NCBI GenBank assembly: GCA_937919945.1
Contig: CALESY010000008.1
Location: 1-64,000 of the forward strand
From: an uncultured Chitinophagaceae bacterium
GTDB lineage: Bacteria; Bacteroidota; Bacteroidia; Chitinophagales; Chitinophagaceae
Direction: 5' to 3'
Length of the DNA stretch: 64,000 nucleotides
The position numbers and the translations under genes were made by a program. How positions within the stretch are numbered: position 1 is the stretch's first letter; every line of letters begins with the position of its first letter. Positions 14,109-23,820 of this stretch are shown one piece after another. The notes under the pieces are model-generated. The model ran no database searches. It had not been told where the DNA came from and was given only the letters and a program-made list of their open reading frames with translations.

Positions 14109-16961
14109 ATGCGTCATTTTATACTGTTCTTAACCTGCTTGCTGCTTGCCGGCGCAGCATTTGCACAACCCATAACCATAACCGGTTCAGTTTCAGATAC
14201 ACTCAACAGCAGCCCGTTACCCAATGCCTGCATTACCATATTGCGTGCAAAGGACTCTGTAATGGAAACTTTTACCCGTACTAAAGAAGATGGGTCTTTT
14301 TCGCTGAAAGTAAAAGAAACAGGTAAGTATTTATTGATGACCAGTTACCCCGGCCTGGCAGAATATGTGGACGTATTCAACGTAAAAGATAGGAAAGACA
14401 TGAGCATTGGCATGATACCTATGGTATCGAAAATGCATTTGTTGAAAGAAGTAGTGCTTACACAGCAATACGCAGCCATTAAGGTAAAAGGTGATACGAT
14501 AGAATACATTGCTGATAGCTTCCTGACCAAAGAGAATGCGGATGTAGAGGCACTGCTGAAAAAACTACCCGGTATACAAGTAGATAAAAACGGGCAGATA
14601 GTAGCACATGGCGAAAAAGTTGAAAAGGTATTGGTAGATGGAGAAGAGTTTTTTACAGACGACCCGGCCGTAGTAACCAAAAGTCTGCAAGCCAAAGCGG
14701 TAGATAAAGTACAGGTGTTTGATAAAAAAAGTGAACAAGCAGAATTTACTGGTATAGACGATGGCGAAAAAACACGTACTATCAATCTGCAACTGAAAGA
14801 AGATAAAAAGAAAGGTTATTTCGGTAAGGTAGTGGCGGCAGGTGGGCCGGGCGATGACCAAAACTTTTTTGAAAACCAAGCTATGTTTAATGCCTTCAAA
14901 GGCAAACGGAAATTATCCGTATTCGGCATCATGGCCAATACGGGTAAGATGGGGCTGGGTTGGGAAGACAGAGATAAATTTGGCGGTGGCGGCGGCGGTA
15001 CAACTGAGATGACCGAAGATGGTGGTATGATAACCTACTTCAGCAACAGCGACGATATGGAAAGCTGGAATGGCCGATATAACGGTGAAGGCTTCCCTCG
15101 TGCATGGACGGCTGGAGGCCACTACTCTAACAAATGGAAGCAAGATAAACACCACCTTGGTGGAAACTATCGATACGGTAAGCAGGATATATCTGCCATT
15201 ACCAACACGCTATCTGAAAATGCATTACCCAATAACCGTAAAAACTTCAGCAATACGACAGTAGATAAATATTCGGTGGGGCAGCGACATAGGGCCGATG
15301 GTAATTATACATGGACGATAGACTCCATGTCAACCATTAAACTGACTGCCAATGCAGGCCATTCAAACACCATCAGCACAACACGCAATAATGCACGTAC
15401 AGCAAATGAGGTAGACTCTGTATTGAATAATAACAATCAGGTAAGTACTAATGACGCTACTACTAAAAGCATGAACGCCACGCTCGACTATCGTCAAAAA
15501 TTCAAGAAAAAGGGTAGGACATTCTCACTAAACCTAACAGAGAACTACAGGGAAACTGTTAGCGAGGGTTTTCTGAAATCAACCATTACTCAATACCAAC
15601 GCGATACAAATACCAATGCTGTATTGGGTGTATTTAATACTACATTCGACCAACGCAAGGATAATGAAAGTACCCAATTATCATTATCTGCAAGGGCCAC
15701 GTATACAGAACCGTTATCAAAAGTTGCATTCTTGGATGCCAGCTACTCTTTCAAAGTTGATAATAATATAGCACGCAGGGAAACATTCAATAAGCAAGCT
15801 CCTACGGATGATTCTTACAACAAGCTCGATTCATTTTTCAGCAACAACTTTGCTTTCAATGTAATGACACACACAGGCGGTGCCAATGTGCGCTTTGTGT
15901 TCAAAAAACTAACTATGTCGGCAGGTGGTTCCGTATCAAATGCATCCTTCAAGCAGGAAGACCTGATGACAGATACTGCACGCACTTACAATTTCACCAA
16001 CTTCTTCCCCAAAGCATTTGCCAGCTATAGCTTTAATAAGCAACGTCGCATTCGCCTCGATTATAGTGGCTATACCACACAACCAACTATAGACCAGATA
16101 CAACCGCTACGCAACAATACCGACCCGCTGAACATAGCAGTTGGTAATGCAGGTATAACACAGTCATTTACACACAATGTCGGCTTCAGCTTCAACGATT
16201 ATAAGATGCTTACCAACAGGTATATCTGGATGAACTTCAACATGAACTTTGTTGACAACGCAATAAGCAGGTCAGATAACATTAATGCACAAGGCTTGCG
16301 TACCTATCAATATATTAACGTAGATGGTAACTATAGTGGTTGGGGTTATATAGGAATTGGCAGGCAGTTTAATAAAATCAATTTCGATGCAGGTGTTTAT
16401 GGTAGCCTTGGGCTCAACCACATCAACAACGTGATAAACGGAGCATTAAATAAAAGCGATAACAACAGGTATAGTGTAGGCTTGCGTTTTGACTGGCATA
16501 CGGAAGACGATAAGTTTGATATCAACTACAACCCTGAAATAACATACAACGACAACAAGTCAACCATCAACACACAAACAACCAGTTTCTGGACGGTTGA
16601 CCAGGAGTTTTCTGTATCGTATGAATTGCCGAAAAAATTTGAAGTAGGTAGCAATGTAGAATGGTATATCCGCCAACAAACAAGCGTATTTGACAGGAAC
16701 AACAACGTTTTCAGGTGGAATGCCTATGTAAGTAAGAAGTTTATGAAAAACGACCAGCTTGAATTGCGTATATCAGCCTTCGATATATTGAATCAAAATC
16801 TTGGTTTCAGCAGGTATGCACAAAACAATTTTGTAATGGAAAGCAACTATAATACCATTCGCCGTTATGGCTTGGTTTCGCTGACATGGAATTTTACAAA
16901 AACAGCTGCAGGTACACCGCCAGAGCAAGATGCAGGTAATATTATTAAAATGATAAAATAA
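14109..16961 (+). CDS. Outer membrane beta-barrel protein with carboxypeptidase-regulatory-like N-terminus
   Basis: 950 aa. Signal peptide MRHFILFLTCLLLAGAAFAQ; residues about 22-110 form a carboxypeptidase-D regulatory-like beta sandwich (ITITGSVSDTLNSSPLPNA); about 120-220 form a plug-like region (IEYIADSFLTKENADVEALL, then LPGIQVDKNGQIVAHGEKVE); the remaining about 700 residues are a TonB-receptor-like barrel (outer membrane beta-barrel family). Many copies of this type in Bacteroidota lie next to a GLPGLI gene, as here with a 5-nt gap. The ligand is unknown; export or assembly of surface material or uptake of a chelate are both possible. Confidence 0.9.
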   Translation: MRHFILFLTCLLLAGAAFAQPITITGSVSDTLNSSPLPNACITILRAKDSVMETFTRTKEDGSFSLKVKETGKYLLMTSYPGLAEYVDVFNVKDRKDMSIGMIPMVSKMHLLKEVVLTQQYAAIKVKGDTIEYIADSFLTKENADVEALLKKLPGIQVDKNGQIVAHGEKVEKVLVDGEEFFTDDPAVVTKSLQAKAVDKVQVFDKKSEQAEFTGIDDGEKTRTINLQLKEDKKKGYFGKVVAAGGPGDDQNFFENQAMFNAFKGKRKLSVFGIMANTGKMGLGWEDRDKFGGGGGGTTEMTEDGGMITYFSNSDDMESWNGRYNGEGFPRAWTAGGHYSNKWKQDKHHLGGNYRYGKQDISAITNTLSENALPNNRKNFSNTTVDKYSVGQRHRADGNYTWTIDSMSTIKLTANAGHSNTISTTRNNARTANEVDSVLNNNNQVSTNDATTKSMNATLDYRQKFKKKGRTFSLNLTENYRETVSEGFLKSTITQYQRDTNTNAVLGVFNTTFDQRKDNESTQLSLSARATYTEPLSKVAFLDASYSFKVDNNIARRETFNKQAPTDDSYNKLDSFFSNNFAFNVMTHTGGANVRFVFKKLTMSAGGSVSNASFKQEDLMTDTARTYNFTNFFPKAFASYSFNKQRRIRLDYSGYTTQPTIDQIQPLRNNTDPLNIAVGNAGITQSFTHNVGFSFNDYKMLTNRYIWMNFNMNFVDNAISRSDNINAQGLRTYQYINVDGNYSGWGYIGIGRQFNKINFDAGVYGSLGLNHINNVINGALNKSDNNRYSVGLRFDWHTEDDKFDINYNPEITYNDNKSTINTQTTSFWTVDQEFSVSYELPKKFEVGSNVEWYIRQQTSVFDRNNNVFRWNAYVSKKFMKNDQLELRISAFDILNQNLGFSRYAQNNFVMESNYNTIRRYGLVSLTWNFTKTAAGTPPEQDAGNIIKMIK

Positions 16962-16966
16962 CCCTT

Positions 16967-17710
16967 ATGAAAAAGATAATTGCAGCCATCATATTATTTG
17001 CATCTGCTTTCAGTGCGAATGCACAATTTACCCAATATGGTAAAATAGAGTATGAACGAAAAGTAAACCTGAAGCGTTTATTGAACGATCTGGACGATGA
17101 TCAAAAGCAATGGGTTGATCGTTTTCGCTCCCAGATACCTGACTATACAATTACCTATTTCGATTTGTATTTCAATACATCGAAATCACTTTACAAACCG
17201 GGTAAGGAAGTAGAAGGAGGTACTAAATTGTGGTTTGCACAATCTCCTGCTAACGATAATGTAGTATTAACTGATTTCGGTACAGAAAAAGTAAAGGCGA
17301 ATAAAACAGTATATGAGCAGAAGTTTCTGGTAGAAGATACTATGCGAAAAATAGAATGGAAGATATATGATGAGATTCGCGTGATAAGCAATTACAAATG
17401 CCGCAAAGCAGTAGGTAAAATGTTCGACTCTGTATTTGTAGTAGCGTACTACACCGAAGATATAATAGTAAGTGGTGGGCCGGAAATGTTCAGCGGCTTA
17501 CCGGGTATGATATTGCAAATAGCCATACCGCGTATGCACACTACATGGATAGCACAAAAGATAGAGTTAGTAAAACCAAAAGACACTGATTTTGTAACCA
17601 GCGACAAAGGCAAGAAAATAAACCAGAAAGAAATGTACGAAACCCTTAAAACAAGCTTCAAAGACTGGGGTAAATATGCTGATAAAAATCTTTGGTGGAC
17701 ATTGTTGTAA
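16967..17710 (+). CDS. GLPGLI family protein
   Basis: 247 aa with signal peptide MKKIIAAIILFASAFSANAQ. The family name motif is present as FSGLPGMILQIAIP near residue 180, preceded by the usual YKCRKAVG and VVAYYTEDI. GLPGLI proteins are exported, of unknown function, and regularly paired with the barrel protein type encoded just upstream. The 5-nt gap and shared direction indicate one transcript. Confidence 0.92.
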   Translation: MKKIIAAIILFASAFSANAQFTQYGKIEYERKVNLKRLLNDLDDDQKQWVDRFRSQIPDYTITYFDLYFNTSKSLYKPGKEVEGGTKLWFAQSPANDNVVLTDFGTEKVKANKTVYEQKFLVEDTMRKIEWKIYDEIRVISNYKCRKAVGKMFDSVFVVAYYTEDIIVSGGPEMFSGLPGMILQIAIPRMHTTWIAQKIELVKPKDTDFVTSDKGKKINQKEMYETLKTSFKDWGKYADKNLWWTLL

Positions 17711-17713
17711 AGA

Positions 17714-17740
17714 ATAAAGCCCCGAATTTCGGGGCTTTAT
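17714..17740. terminator. Bidirectional terminator after the GLPGLI gene
   Basis: 12-bp stem ATAAAGCCCCGA/TCGGGGCTTTAT (17714-17725 with 17729-17740, loop ATT), 3 nt after the GLPGLI stop and 10 nt from the stop of the converging trans-sulfuration gene. Confidence 0.85.
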
Positions 17741-17749
17741 CATGTTTTA

Positions 17750-18910
17750 TTATCCTATTGCATGTTCCAAGTCCGCTATCAAATCATCTGCATCTTCTAT
17801 ACCTACACTCAGGCGTATCAGGCTATCAACTAAGCCGTTCTTAATGCGTTCTTCTCTTGGTATAGAGCCGTGCGTCATACTTGCGGGGTGTCCTATCAAA
17901 GATTCTACACCACCTAAGCTTTCGGCCAAAGAAAAGAGCGCTGTTTTCTTCAACACACTCATGGCCGCTTCTATATTGTCATCTTTCAGCGTAAAAGATA
18001 TCATACCACCAAAGCCACGCATTTGTTTCTTTGCTACATCGTGGTTGGGGTGGTCGGCAAATCCGCACCAATACACTTTGCCTACTTTGGGGTGGTTGCG
18101 TAGGTAGTTAGCTATTTTCTCGCCGTTCTCGCAATGGCGTTGCATACGTACATGCAGTGTTTTTATACCGCGTAGTACCAACCAACAATCGTGCGGGCCG
18201 GGTACAGCACCGCAGCTATTTTGTATAAAGCGTAGTTTCTCTTCCAGTGCAGCATCTTTCATTATCAGCGCACCATGCACCACGTCGCTATGCCCGCCTA
18301 AGTATTTGGTAGCAGAGTGCAGTACTATATCCGCGCCCCAGTCAAGCGGGTTTTGCAGGTACGGAGATGCAAATGTATTATCAACCACCAACAGCAGTTT
18401 GTGTTCTTTGGCAATCTTTGCACAGGCTTCTATATCCACAATATTCAGCAATGGGTTGGTTGGTGTTTCTGCCCATATCATTTTAGTATGGGTATTAATA
18501 TAGTTGCGTATGTTTTCCGCATTGCCCATATCTATAAAATGAAACTTAATACCATAGTTGGCAAACACTTTGGTAAAGATGCGGTACGTACCACCATACA
18601 AGTCGTTGGCAACAATCACTTCATCGCCGGGCATCAGCAGTTTGGCAACAGCATCGGTTGCTGCCATACCACTACCAAAGCACAGGGCATGGTTACCGTT
18701 TTCAATAGCAGCCAGCGCGTTTTGCAATACGGTACGTGTAGGGTTTTGTGTACGTGCATATTCGTATCCCTTATGGTCGCCGGGGGCAGCCTGCACATAG
18801 GTAGATGTCTGGTAAATAGGTGTCATGATAGCACCTGTTGTAGGGTCTGGTTCTACGCCTGCATGTATCAGTTTGGTAGCCAGTTTATGATTCTTATTAT
18901 TCATTGCCAT
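17750..18910 (-). CDS. Cystathionine gamma-synthase/lyase family PLP enzyme
   Basis: 386 aa, fold-type I PLP enzyme of the Cys/Met metabolism family. Lys202 in HSATKYLGGHSD should carry PLP, and the family blocks YEYARTQNPTR, FGSGMAA, and VVDNTFASPYLQ are present. It acts in trans-sulfuration between cysteine, homocysteine and methionine. Synthase (MetB) and lyase (MetC/CGL) are hard to separate by eye; the PTNPLLNIVDI segment fits both. Start at 18910, with Met3 an alternative. Divergent from ruvB with a 46-bp gap. Confidence 0.92.
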   Translation of the reverse strand: MAMNNKNHKLATKLIHAGVEPDPTTGAIMTPIYQTSTYVQAAPGDHKGYEYARTQNPTRTVLQNALAAIENGNHALCFGSGMAATDAVAKLLMPGDEVIVANDLYGGTYRIFTKVFANYGIKFHFIDMGNAENIRNYINTHTKMIWAETPTNPLLNIVDIEACAKIAKEHKLLLVVDNTFASPYLQNPLDWGADIVLHSATKYLGGHSDVVHGALIMKDAALEEKLRFIQNSCGAVPGPHDCWLVLRGIKTLHVRMQRHCENGEKIANYLRNHPKVGKVYWCGFADHPNHDVAKKQMRGFGGMISFTLKDDNIEAAMSVLKKTALFSLAESLGGVESLIGHPASMTHGSIPREERIKNGLVDSLIRLSVGIEDADDLIADLEHAIG

Positions 18911-18927
18911 TTGCTTATTAATGGCTG

Positions 18928-18935
18928 CAAAGGTA
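18928..18935 (-). promoter_or_regulatory. -7 element of the trans-sulfuration gene
   Basis: TACCTTTG on the minus strand (TAnnTTTG) ends 17 nt before the start codon, inside the short gap shared with ruvB. Confidence 0.6.
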
Positions 18936-18956
18936 TAGATTTCATAACTTTACCCA

Positions 18957-19979
18957 ATGCAGCAATCGCACGTACGGCCAACAGATGATTTGAACCCGCA
19001 GGAACGCGAATACGAAAACAGTATTCGTCCGCAATCCATTGCCGATTTTTCGGGACAGCCCAAGCTGATAGAAAACCTGCGTGTATTCATCAAAGCTGCC
19101 AACCTGCGTGGCGATTCGCTAGACCATGTATTGTTTCATGGCCCCCCGGGTTTGGGCAAAACCACCCTGTCGCGCATTGTGGCAAACGAGTTGGGTGTAA
19201 ACATAAAAGAAACCAGTGGCCCCGTTATAGAAAAACCTGCCGACCTAGCAGGACTCCTCACCAGCCTGGAACCACGAGATGTATTATTTATTGACGAAAT
19301 ACACCGTTTAAGCACTGTAGTAGAAGAGTACCTCTATGCAGCTATGGAAGATTTTAAGATTGATATTATGATAGACAGCGGCCCGGCAGCCCGTTCTGTT
19401 CAAATCAATCTCAGCCCGTTTACATTGGTAGGTGCTACCACACGTAGCGGTTTACTGACTTCTCCTTTACTCAGCCGTTTTGGTATCAAGTCTCGTCTCG
19501 ATTATTATAATGCAGAAGTGTTACAAGGCATTGTGATGCGTGCTGCAGGATTGATGCAGGTAAAGATAACTTCTGATGCTGCTATGCAGATAGCTGGTCG
19601 TAGTCGCGGTACACCTCGTATTGCCAACGGGCTGCTACGCCGTATGCGCGACTTTGCACAAGTATTGGGAAATGGTGTGATAGACCTTGCGATTGTTGAA
19701 CATGGTTTAAGAGCATTGAATGTTGATGAAAGTGGGCTGGATGATATGGACAATAAAATTCTCAATACGCTGATAGATAAATTCAAAGGTGGGCCAACAG
19801 GCATCAATAATATAGCAACAGCAGTTGGCGAAGAAGCAGGCACTATAGAGGAAGTATATGAACCATTTCTGATACAAGAGGGTTACATCATGCGTACGCC
19901 ACGCGGCAGAGAAGCCACCGAAAAAGCATACAAACATTTAGGAAGAAAGAAACCGGGAGAGGCAGGTAGTTTATTTTAG
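18957..19979 (+). CDS. ruvB: Holliday junction branch migration helicase RuvB
   Basis: 340 aa AAA+ ATPase. Walker A GPPGLGKTT at 62-70, Walker B DEIHRL, the sensor region GATTRSGLLTSPLLSRFG, and a C-terminal winged helix domain (DKFKGGPTGINNIATAVGEE ending in RTPRGR). With RuvA it drives branch migration of Holliday junctions. ruvA and ruvC are not in the window. Its last 4 nt overlap the converging glycosyltransferase gene. Confidence 0.97.
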   Translation: MQQSHVRPTDDLNPQEREYENSIRPQSIADFSGQPKLIENLRVFIKAANLRGDSLDHVLFHGPPGLGKTTLSRIVANELGVNIKETSGPVIEKPADLAGLLTSLEPRDVLFIDEIHRLSTVVEEYLYAAMEDFKIDIMIDSGPAARSVQINLSPFTLVGATTRSGLLTSPLLSRFGIKSRLDYYNAEVLQGIVMRAAGLMQVKITSDAAMQIAGRSRGTPRIANGLLRRMRDFAQVLGNGVIDLAIVEHGLRALNVDESGLDDMDNKILNTLIDKFKGGPTGINNIATAVGEEAGTIEEVYEPFLIQEGYIMRTPRGREATEKAYKHLGRKKPGEAGSLF

Positions 19980-21106
19980 TGTAATTCTGCCACAGTAAAT
20001 AAATTTTGCAACAACGTATCCCAGCTATACTTCTGTTTTTCAGTTGCTATGTTTTGTTGCAAATCCGGTAATGAGCCTGTTTCATAAAACTTAACAATAG
20101 CATTTGCAATGGATGTTGAATCAGGTTCTGCTACAAAGCCCACTTTACCATCGGGCACTACTTCTGCCAGTCCGCCCACATTGGTTACCACCATTGGTTT
20201 TTCAAAATGATAGGCCACCTGCGTTATGCCGCTTTGTGTAGCTGTACGATAAGGTTGCACTACTAAGTCGGCAGCAGAGAAGTAATATTTTATCTCGTCG
20301 TTGGGTATGAATGATGTAAACAGGTGTACATTATCAGCAATGCTGTTTGCTTCTATTTGTTGCATATAAGCATCACTATCTCCGTAAAACTCTCCGGCTA
20401 CTATCAGTTTAATGCCTGCTTGTTTGATGCGCTCATCTTTCATTGCATCGAGCAGAATGTCCAACCCTTTGTATTTGCGGATGAAACCAAAGAAGAGTAT
20501 ATATTTTTCACTCGGATTCAACCCCAACTTTTTGGATGCAGCTTCTTTACTTACTGCCTCGCCATAATTATCATACACTGGGTGTGGGCTGAAGACAGCT
20601 GGCTTGTCGGTAAACTGCCGCAGGTCTTTCAATACATCCCTGCTCATGGCCAGAAAAGCATCGGCGCTTTTCAGAAAGTATTTGGTAAATGCCATATCAC
20701 CCGGACGATGTTCATGTGGTATCACATTGTCTGTGATGGCTACAATTTTAGTGTGTTTGTTTTTACGAACCCTGCGTAGTATTGTGCCAAAGCATGGCCC
20801 CATAAACGGCAGCCAGTAGCGCACAATAATCAAATCGGGCTTCTCTTGTTTGATGCGGTTGCCTACACTTATCCAGTTCAGTGGGTTGATGGAATTAATT
20901 AGACTGCGTATTTCTAACCCTTTAGGTGCAGGTTCGTCTGTAAACTGCGATTTGCCGGGGAATAGAAACGAAGGATACTGTAATGAAAAAGAATAAATAA
21001 CCACCCGATGCCCTTGCTGCTGCAATACTTCGGCCATACGCTCATTAAAGGTAGCTATGCCGCCGCCACGCAGCGGGTGTGCCGAGCCTATGATGGTTAT
21101 GTTCAT
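19976..21106 (-). CDS. Glycosyltransferase family 4-type protein
   Basis: 376 aa GT-B fold. The N-terminus MNITIIGSAHPLRGGGIATFNERMA has the acceptor-side glycine loop; the C-terminal half has EKYILFFGFIRKYKGLDILLDAM and QPYRTATQSGITQVAYHFEKPMVVTNVGGLAEVV, the donor-sugar binding region of GT4 enzymes. Cytoplasmic or membrane associated. It follows the HddC-like gene with no gap, and the three genes from 22824 down to 19976 form one operon, so the donor may be a GDP-heptose (inference). Confidence 0.88.
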   Translation of the reverse strand: MNITIIGSAHPLRGGGIATFNERMAEVLQQQGHRVVIYSFSLQYPSFLFPGKSQFTDEPAPKGLEIRSLINSINPLNWISVGNRIKQEKPDLIIVRYWLPFMGPCFGTILRRVRKNKHTKIVAITDNVIPHEHRPGDMAFTKYFLKSADAFLAMSRDVLKDLRQFTDKPAVFSPHPVYDNYGEAVSKEAASKKLGLNPSEKYILFFGFIRKYKGLDILLDAMKDERIKQAGIKLIVAGEFYGDSDAYMQQIEANSIADNVHLFTSFIPNDEIKYYFSAADLVVQPYRTATQSGITQVAYHFEKPMVVTNVGGLAEVVPDGKVGFVAEPDSTSIANAIVKFYETGSLPDLQQNIATEKQKYSWDTLLQNLFTVAELH

Positions 21107-21802
21107 TTACAATACGGTTTTAAAATCCACTTGTGCTTTTTCGTAGTCAGTTGGTATACCTATGTCTATAAAATAAGCATCGCTCACAAAGCCATACAAA
21201 TTGCCTTCATGCACAAACGCTTCAAAATAATCTTTCTCAAACGAATATTTTTCGGGCAACCCTTTTGCTGCTAATGCTGCTTTATTAATGATGTATACGC
21301 CGCCATTTATCAAACCTTCATCATAATATTTCTTTTCTTCAAATGCAGTAATACAGTTGTTTTCATCCATTTTCACAACACCATATCTTTCAAACTGCTG
21401 CATGGGCTTCAATGCAAGTGTTGTTGCTGCTTGTTTGGCTATATGAAACGCATACGTCGCATGTATATCTGCTCGAAACATGGTATCGCCATTCAGTACT
21501 GCCACATTTTCTTCGTTAGCTTTTGTAAGTGCCAGACTGATACCGCCACCTGTGCCAAGGGGTGTTTCTTCTATTACATAATCTACCGCAAAGCTTCGCT
21601 GTTGTGTTTGCAGCCATTCCGTTATAACTTCATGCTTAAAACCAAGCGATAATATTACCCTTGTACATTTTTGTTGCTCCAGATAATCAAATATATAATG
21701 CAGGAAAGGTTGGCTATTGACAGGCGCCATACATTTGGGGTACAAGCCTATTACGCTTTGCAGCCTTGTACCCAATCCGCCTGCCAATACTACACATTCC
21801 AT
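21107..21802 (-). CDS. Sugar-1-phosphate nucleotidyltransferase, HddC-like
   Basis: 231 aa. The N-terminal nucleotide-binding signature LAGGLGTRL, then YPKCMAPVNSQPFLHYI, and the catalytic aspartate region VLNGDTMF. Sequence style and context fit D-glycero-alpha-D-manno-heptose 1-phosphate guanylyltransferase. The start codon shares one base with the stop of the upstream GHMP kinase. A general mannose-1-phosphate-type guanylyltransferase is the alternative. Confidence 0.82.
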   Translation of the reverse strand: MECVVLAGGLGTRLQSVIGLYPKCMAPVNSQPFLHYIFDYLEQQKCTRVILSLGFKHEVITEWLQTQQRSFAVDYVIEETPLGTGGGISLALTKANEENVAVLNGDTMFRADIHATYAFHIAKQAATTLALKPMQQFERYGVVKMDENNCITAFEEKKYYDEGLINGGVYIINKAALAAKGLPEKYSFEKDYFEAFVHEGNLYGFVSDAYFIDIGIPTDYEKAQVDFKTVL

Positions 21803-22824
21803 TATATGCTCCAGGTTGACAGCCCGTGTTCCACAAAGCTGTAGTTACGAAACTCGCCACCGAATTGTGCCAATGCTTTCTTTACTGCATAGCGTGTATT
21901 GGCTGGGCAGTAAAACATCATAAAACCGCCACCACCCGCACCACTTATCTTACCACCAGTAGCACCGGCATCTAATGCAGTCTGATATATGCCATCCATC
22001 GCGTCGTTGGATATGCCTTGCGCCATCTGCTTTTTGTAACGGAAGCCGTAGTCCAGTATTGAGCCTATTTCATCAATATTGCCTTTCAGTAATGCTTCTT
22101 TCATCATATTGGCTTGCTCTTTCAGTTGATGCATTGCCTCTATAGATTTTTCATTCTTCTCAGTAACGTTTTTGCTCTGTGCTTCTATAATGGTAGATGA
22201 CAAACGGCTGGTAGATGTAAAGTATAGCAGCAGGTTATTTTCCAACTCAAACAATAGTTTTTGTTTGATGCGCAACGGATTTACTATCACACGGTTTTTT
22301 TCATAAAACTCCATAAAGTTTACTCCACCAAATGTAGCTGCATACTGGTCTTGTTTGCCGCCTGCCATAGCCAGGTCTTCGCGTTCTATTTCATAAGCCA
22401 TATGTGCTATGTCGTATTCGCCCAGTGGCAATCGCAGCCATTCTGTAAACGCGCCTATAATAGCTACCATTAGTGTAGAAGAGCTGCCTAAACCACTACC
22501 TGCAGGTGCATCCACAAAGGTTGTAAGTTTAAAACCGCTAGGTACTGCACCATACTTTTTTACAATGTGGTTATATGCTCCTTTTGCAAGATTCAGCTCC
22601 CCGTTAACAGGCAACGTATCAGTGAAGGCACAGGTAGTAATTTCATTTCTGTCTGTAGCTTCAATGATTATTTCAGACATGCTCAGAGGCTCTATGCTTG
22701 CGTATGCATAGAGCGATATAGTTGCATTGAGGATGGCACCTCCATACAAATCGCAATAGGGGCTCACATCTGTACCGCCACCCGCCAGTCCTATACGCAA
22801 AGGTGCTTTGCTTCTGTATATCAT
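21802..22824 (-). CDS. GHMP kinase, HddA-like (D-glycero-D-manno-heptose 7-phosphate kinase)
   Basis: 340 aa GHMP small-molecule kinase: N-terminal APLRIGLAGGGTDVSPYCD, ATP-binding motif DAPAGSGLGSSSTLMVAI, and the C-terminal ISGAGGGGFMMFYCP. The GGGTD form is typical of the heptose-7-phosphate kinase/fucokinase group. Placed just before an HddC-like guanylyltransferase, it should start GDP-heptose synthesis. The isomerase (GmhA) and phosphatase (GmhB) are not in the window. Confidence 0.86.
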   Translation of the reverse strand: MIYRSKAPLRIGLAGGGTDVSPYCDLYGGAILNATISLYAYASIEPLSMSEIIIEATDRNEITTCAFTDTLPVNGELNLAKGAYNHIVKKYGAVPSGFKLTTFVDAPAGSGLGSSSTLMVAIIGAFTEWLRLPLGEYDIAHMAYEIEREDLAMAGGKQDQYAATFGGVNFMEFYEKNRVIVNPLRIKQKLLFELENNLLLYFTSTSRLSSTIIEAQSKNVTEKNEKSIEAMHQLKEQANMMKEALLKGNIDEIGSILDYGFRYKKQMAQGISNDAMDGIYQTALDAGATGGKISGAGGGGFMMFYCPANTRYAVKKALAQFGGEFRNYSFVEHGLSTWSI

Positions 22825-22856
22825 ATTATTTTGCAGATGCGCTAAAATAGTTATTC

Positions 22857-23267
22857 TTATTGAGGTTGGTTATTTGCACCTTTGTTAAAACGCTGATAAA
22901 GCCAAAATAGTACGATGCCTATTGCTCCGCCAATACCATCTGCAAGTGTATCTATGTTATCTTGGCTACGGTTGGGTATGTAGTGCCCTTGTACATATTC
23001 TACAAGCCACCCTATAAATACAGCTATTAGCATCAGCATAAGTTTGTAATATCCTTTGCCATTCCGTACTGTCCTGTGCCACAATATGGTGAAGATGCCA
23101 AACAGTACCATATGCGCCCATTTATCAGCCAATGGTATATTTACCCTCGGCAGGTCTTGTCCGGGTATAAAACACAAAAACAAAATGAGCAAAGTCCATA
23201 GCGATGCTATCAACTTTGCTCTGTTATTATTTGTGAAATTGCTTTTTGTAGTAATGCGTGGTTGCAT
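22857..23267 (-). CDS. VanZ family membrane protein
   Basis: 136 aa with four predicted membrane segments: ASLWTLLILFLCFIPG, KWAHMVLFGIFTILW, YKLMLMLIAVFIGWLVEYVQ and GIGGAIGIVLFWLYQRF. The pattern DKWAH...EYVQ...D.AD..GG is that of VanZ-like proteins, named from teicoplanin resistance but of unsettled function in most bacteria. Its start shares one base with the gcvH stop, so the two are co-transcribed. Confidence 0.87.
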   Translation of the reverse strand: MQPRITTKSNFTNNNRAKLIASLWTLLILFLCFIPGQDLPRVNIPLADKWAHMVLFGIFTILWHRTVRNGKGYYKLMLMLIAVFIGWLVEYVQGHYIPNRSQDNIDTLADGIGGAIGIVLFWLYQRFNKGANNQPQ

Positions 23268-23647
23268 TATTCACCCACCAGTGCTTTGTAAGCGGCTGCA
23301 TCCATTAGTGCATCCACATCGGCAGTATTATCAACTGTCATTTTTATCATCCAGCCTGCACCATACGGGTCTTGGTTTACACTTTCAGGTGTGCCGTCCA
23401 GCCCCACATTTACTTCGTTTATAGTACCTGCAACCGGCAAGTACAGGTCAGACACTGTTTTTACTGCTTCTACAGTACCAAAAACATCATTTGCACCAAA
23501 GCTTTTGCCTACCGAGCTGATGTCAACAAAAACTATATCACCCAATTCGCGCTGGGCAAAGTCCGTAATACCTACGGTTGCTGTATTACCTTCTAATAAT
23601 ATCCACTCGTGGTCTTTTGTGTACTTGAGATTTTCAGGAAACTGCAT
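23267..23647 (-). CDS. gcvH: Glycine cleavage system H protein
   Basis: 126 aa from the ATG at 23647, the normal start (MQFPENLKYTKDHEWILLEG). An upstream in-frame ATG at 23695 would add 16 hydrophobic residues that no H protein has, so I reject it. The lipoyl lysine is in GTVEAVKTVSDLYLP. H protein shuttles the aminomethyl group between the P, T and L proteins of glycine cleavage; none of those genes is near. Confidence 0.96.
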   Translation of the reverse strand: MQFPENLKYTKDHEWILLEGNTATVGITDFAQRELGDIVFVDISSVGKSFGANDVFGTVEAVKTVSDLYLPVAGTINEVNVGLDGTPESVNQDPYGAGWMIKMTVDNTADVDALMDAAAYKALVGE

Positions 23648-23820
23648 CTTTAAAAATTTGGGTAAAAATAGCAGATTATTGATAATAAAAAACAAATCGA
23701 AATGCTGTAAATATTTAACTATAGGTTAAACACATATAGTTAAAAAAATATAATTTTGAAAGAACATAAAAATCTTTGTAATTTACGAGGTCTTAGTAAG
23801 GCTAATTTAAAGACAATGTT

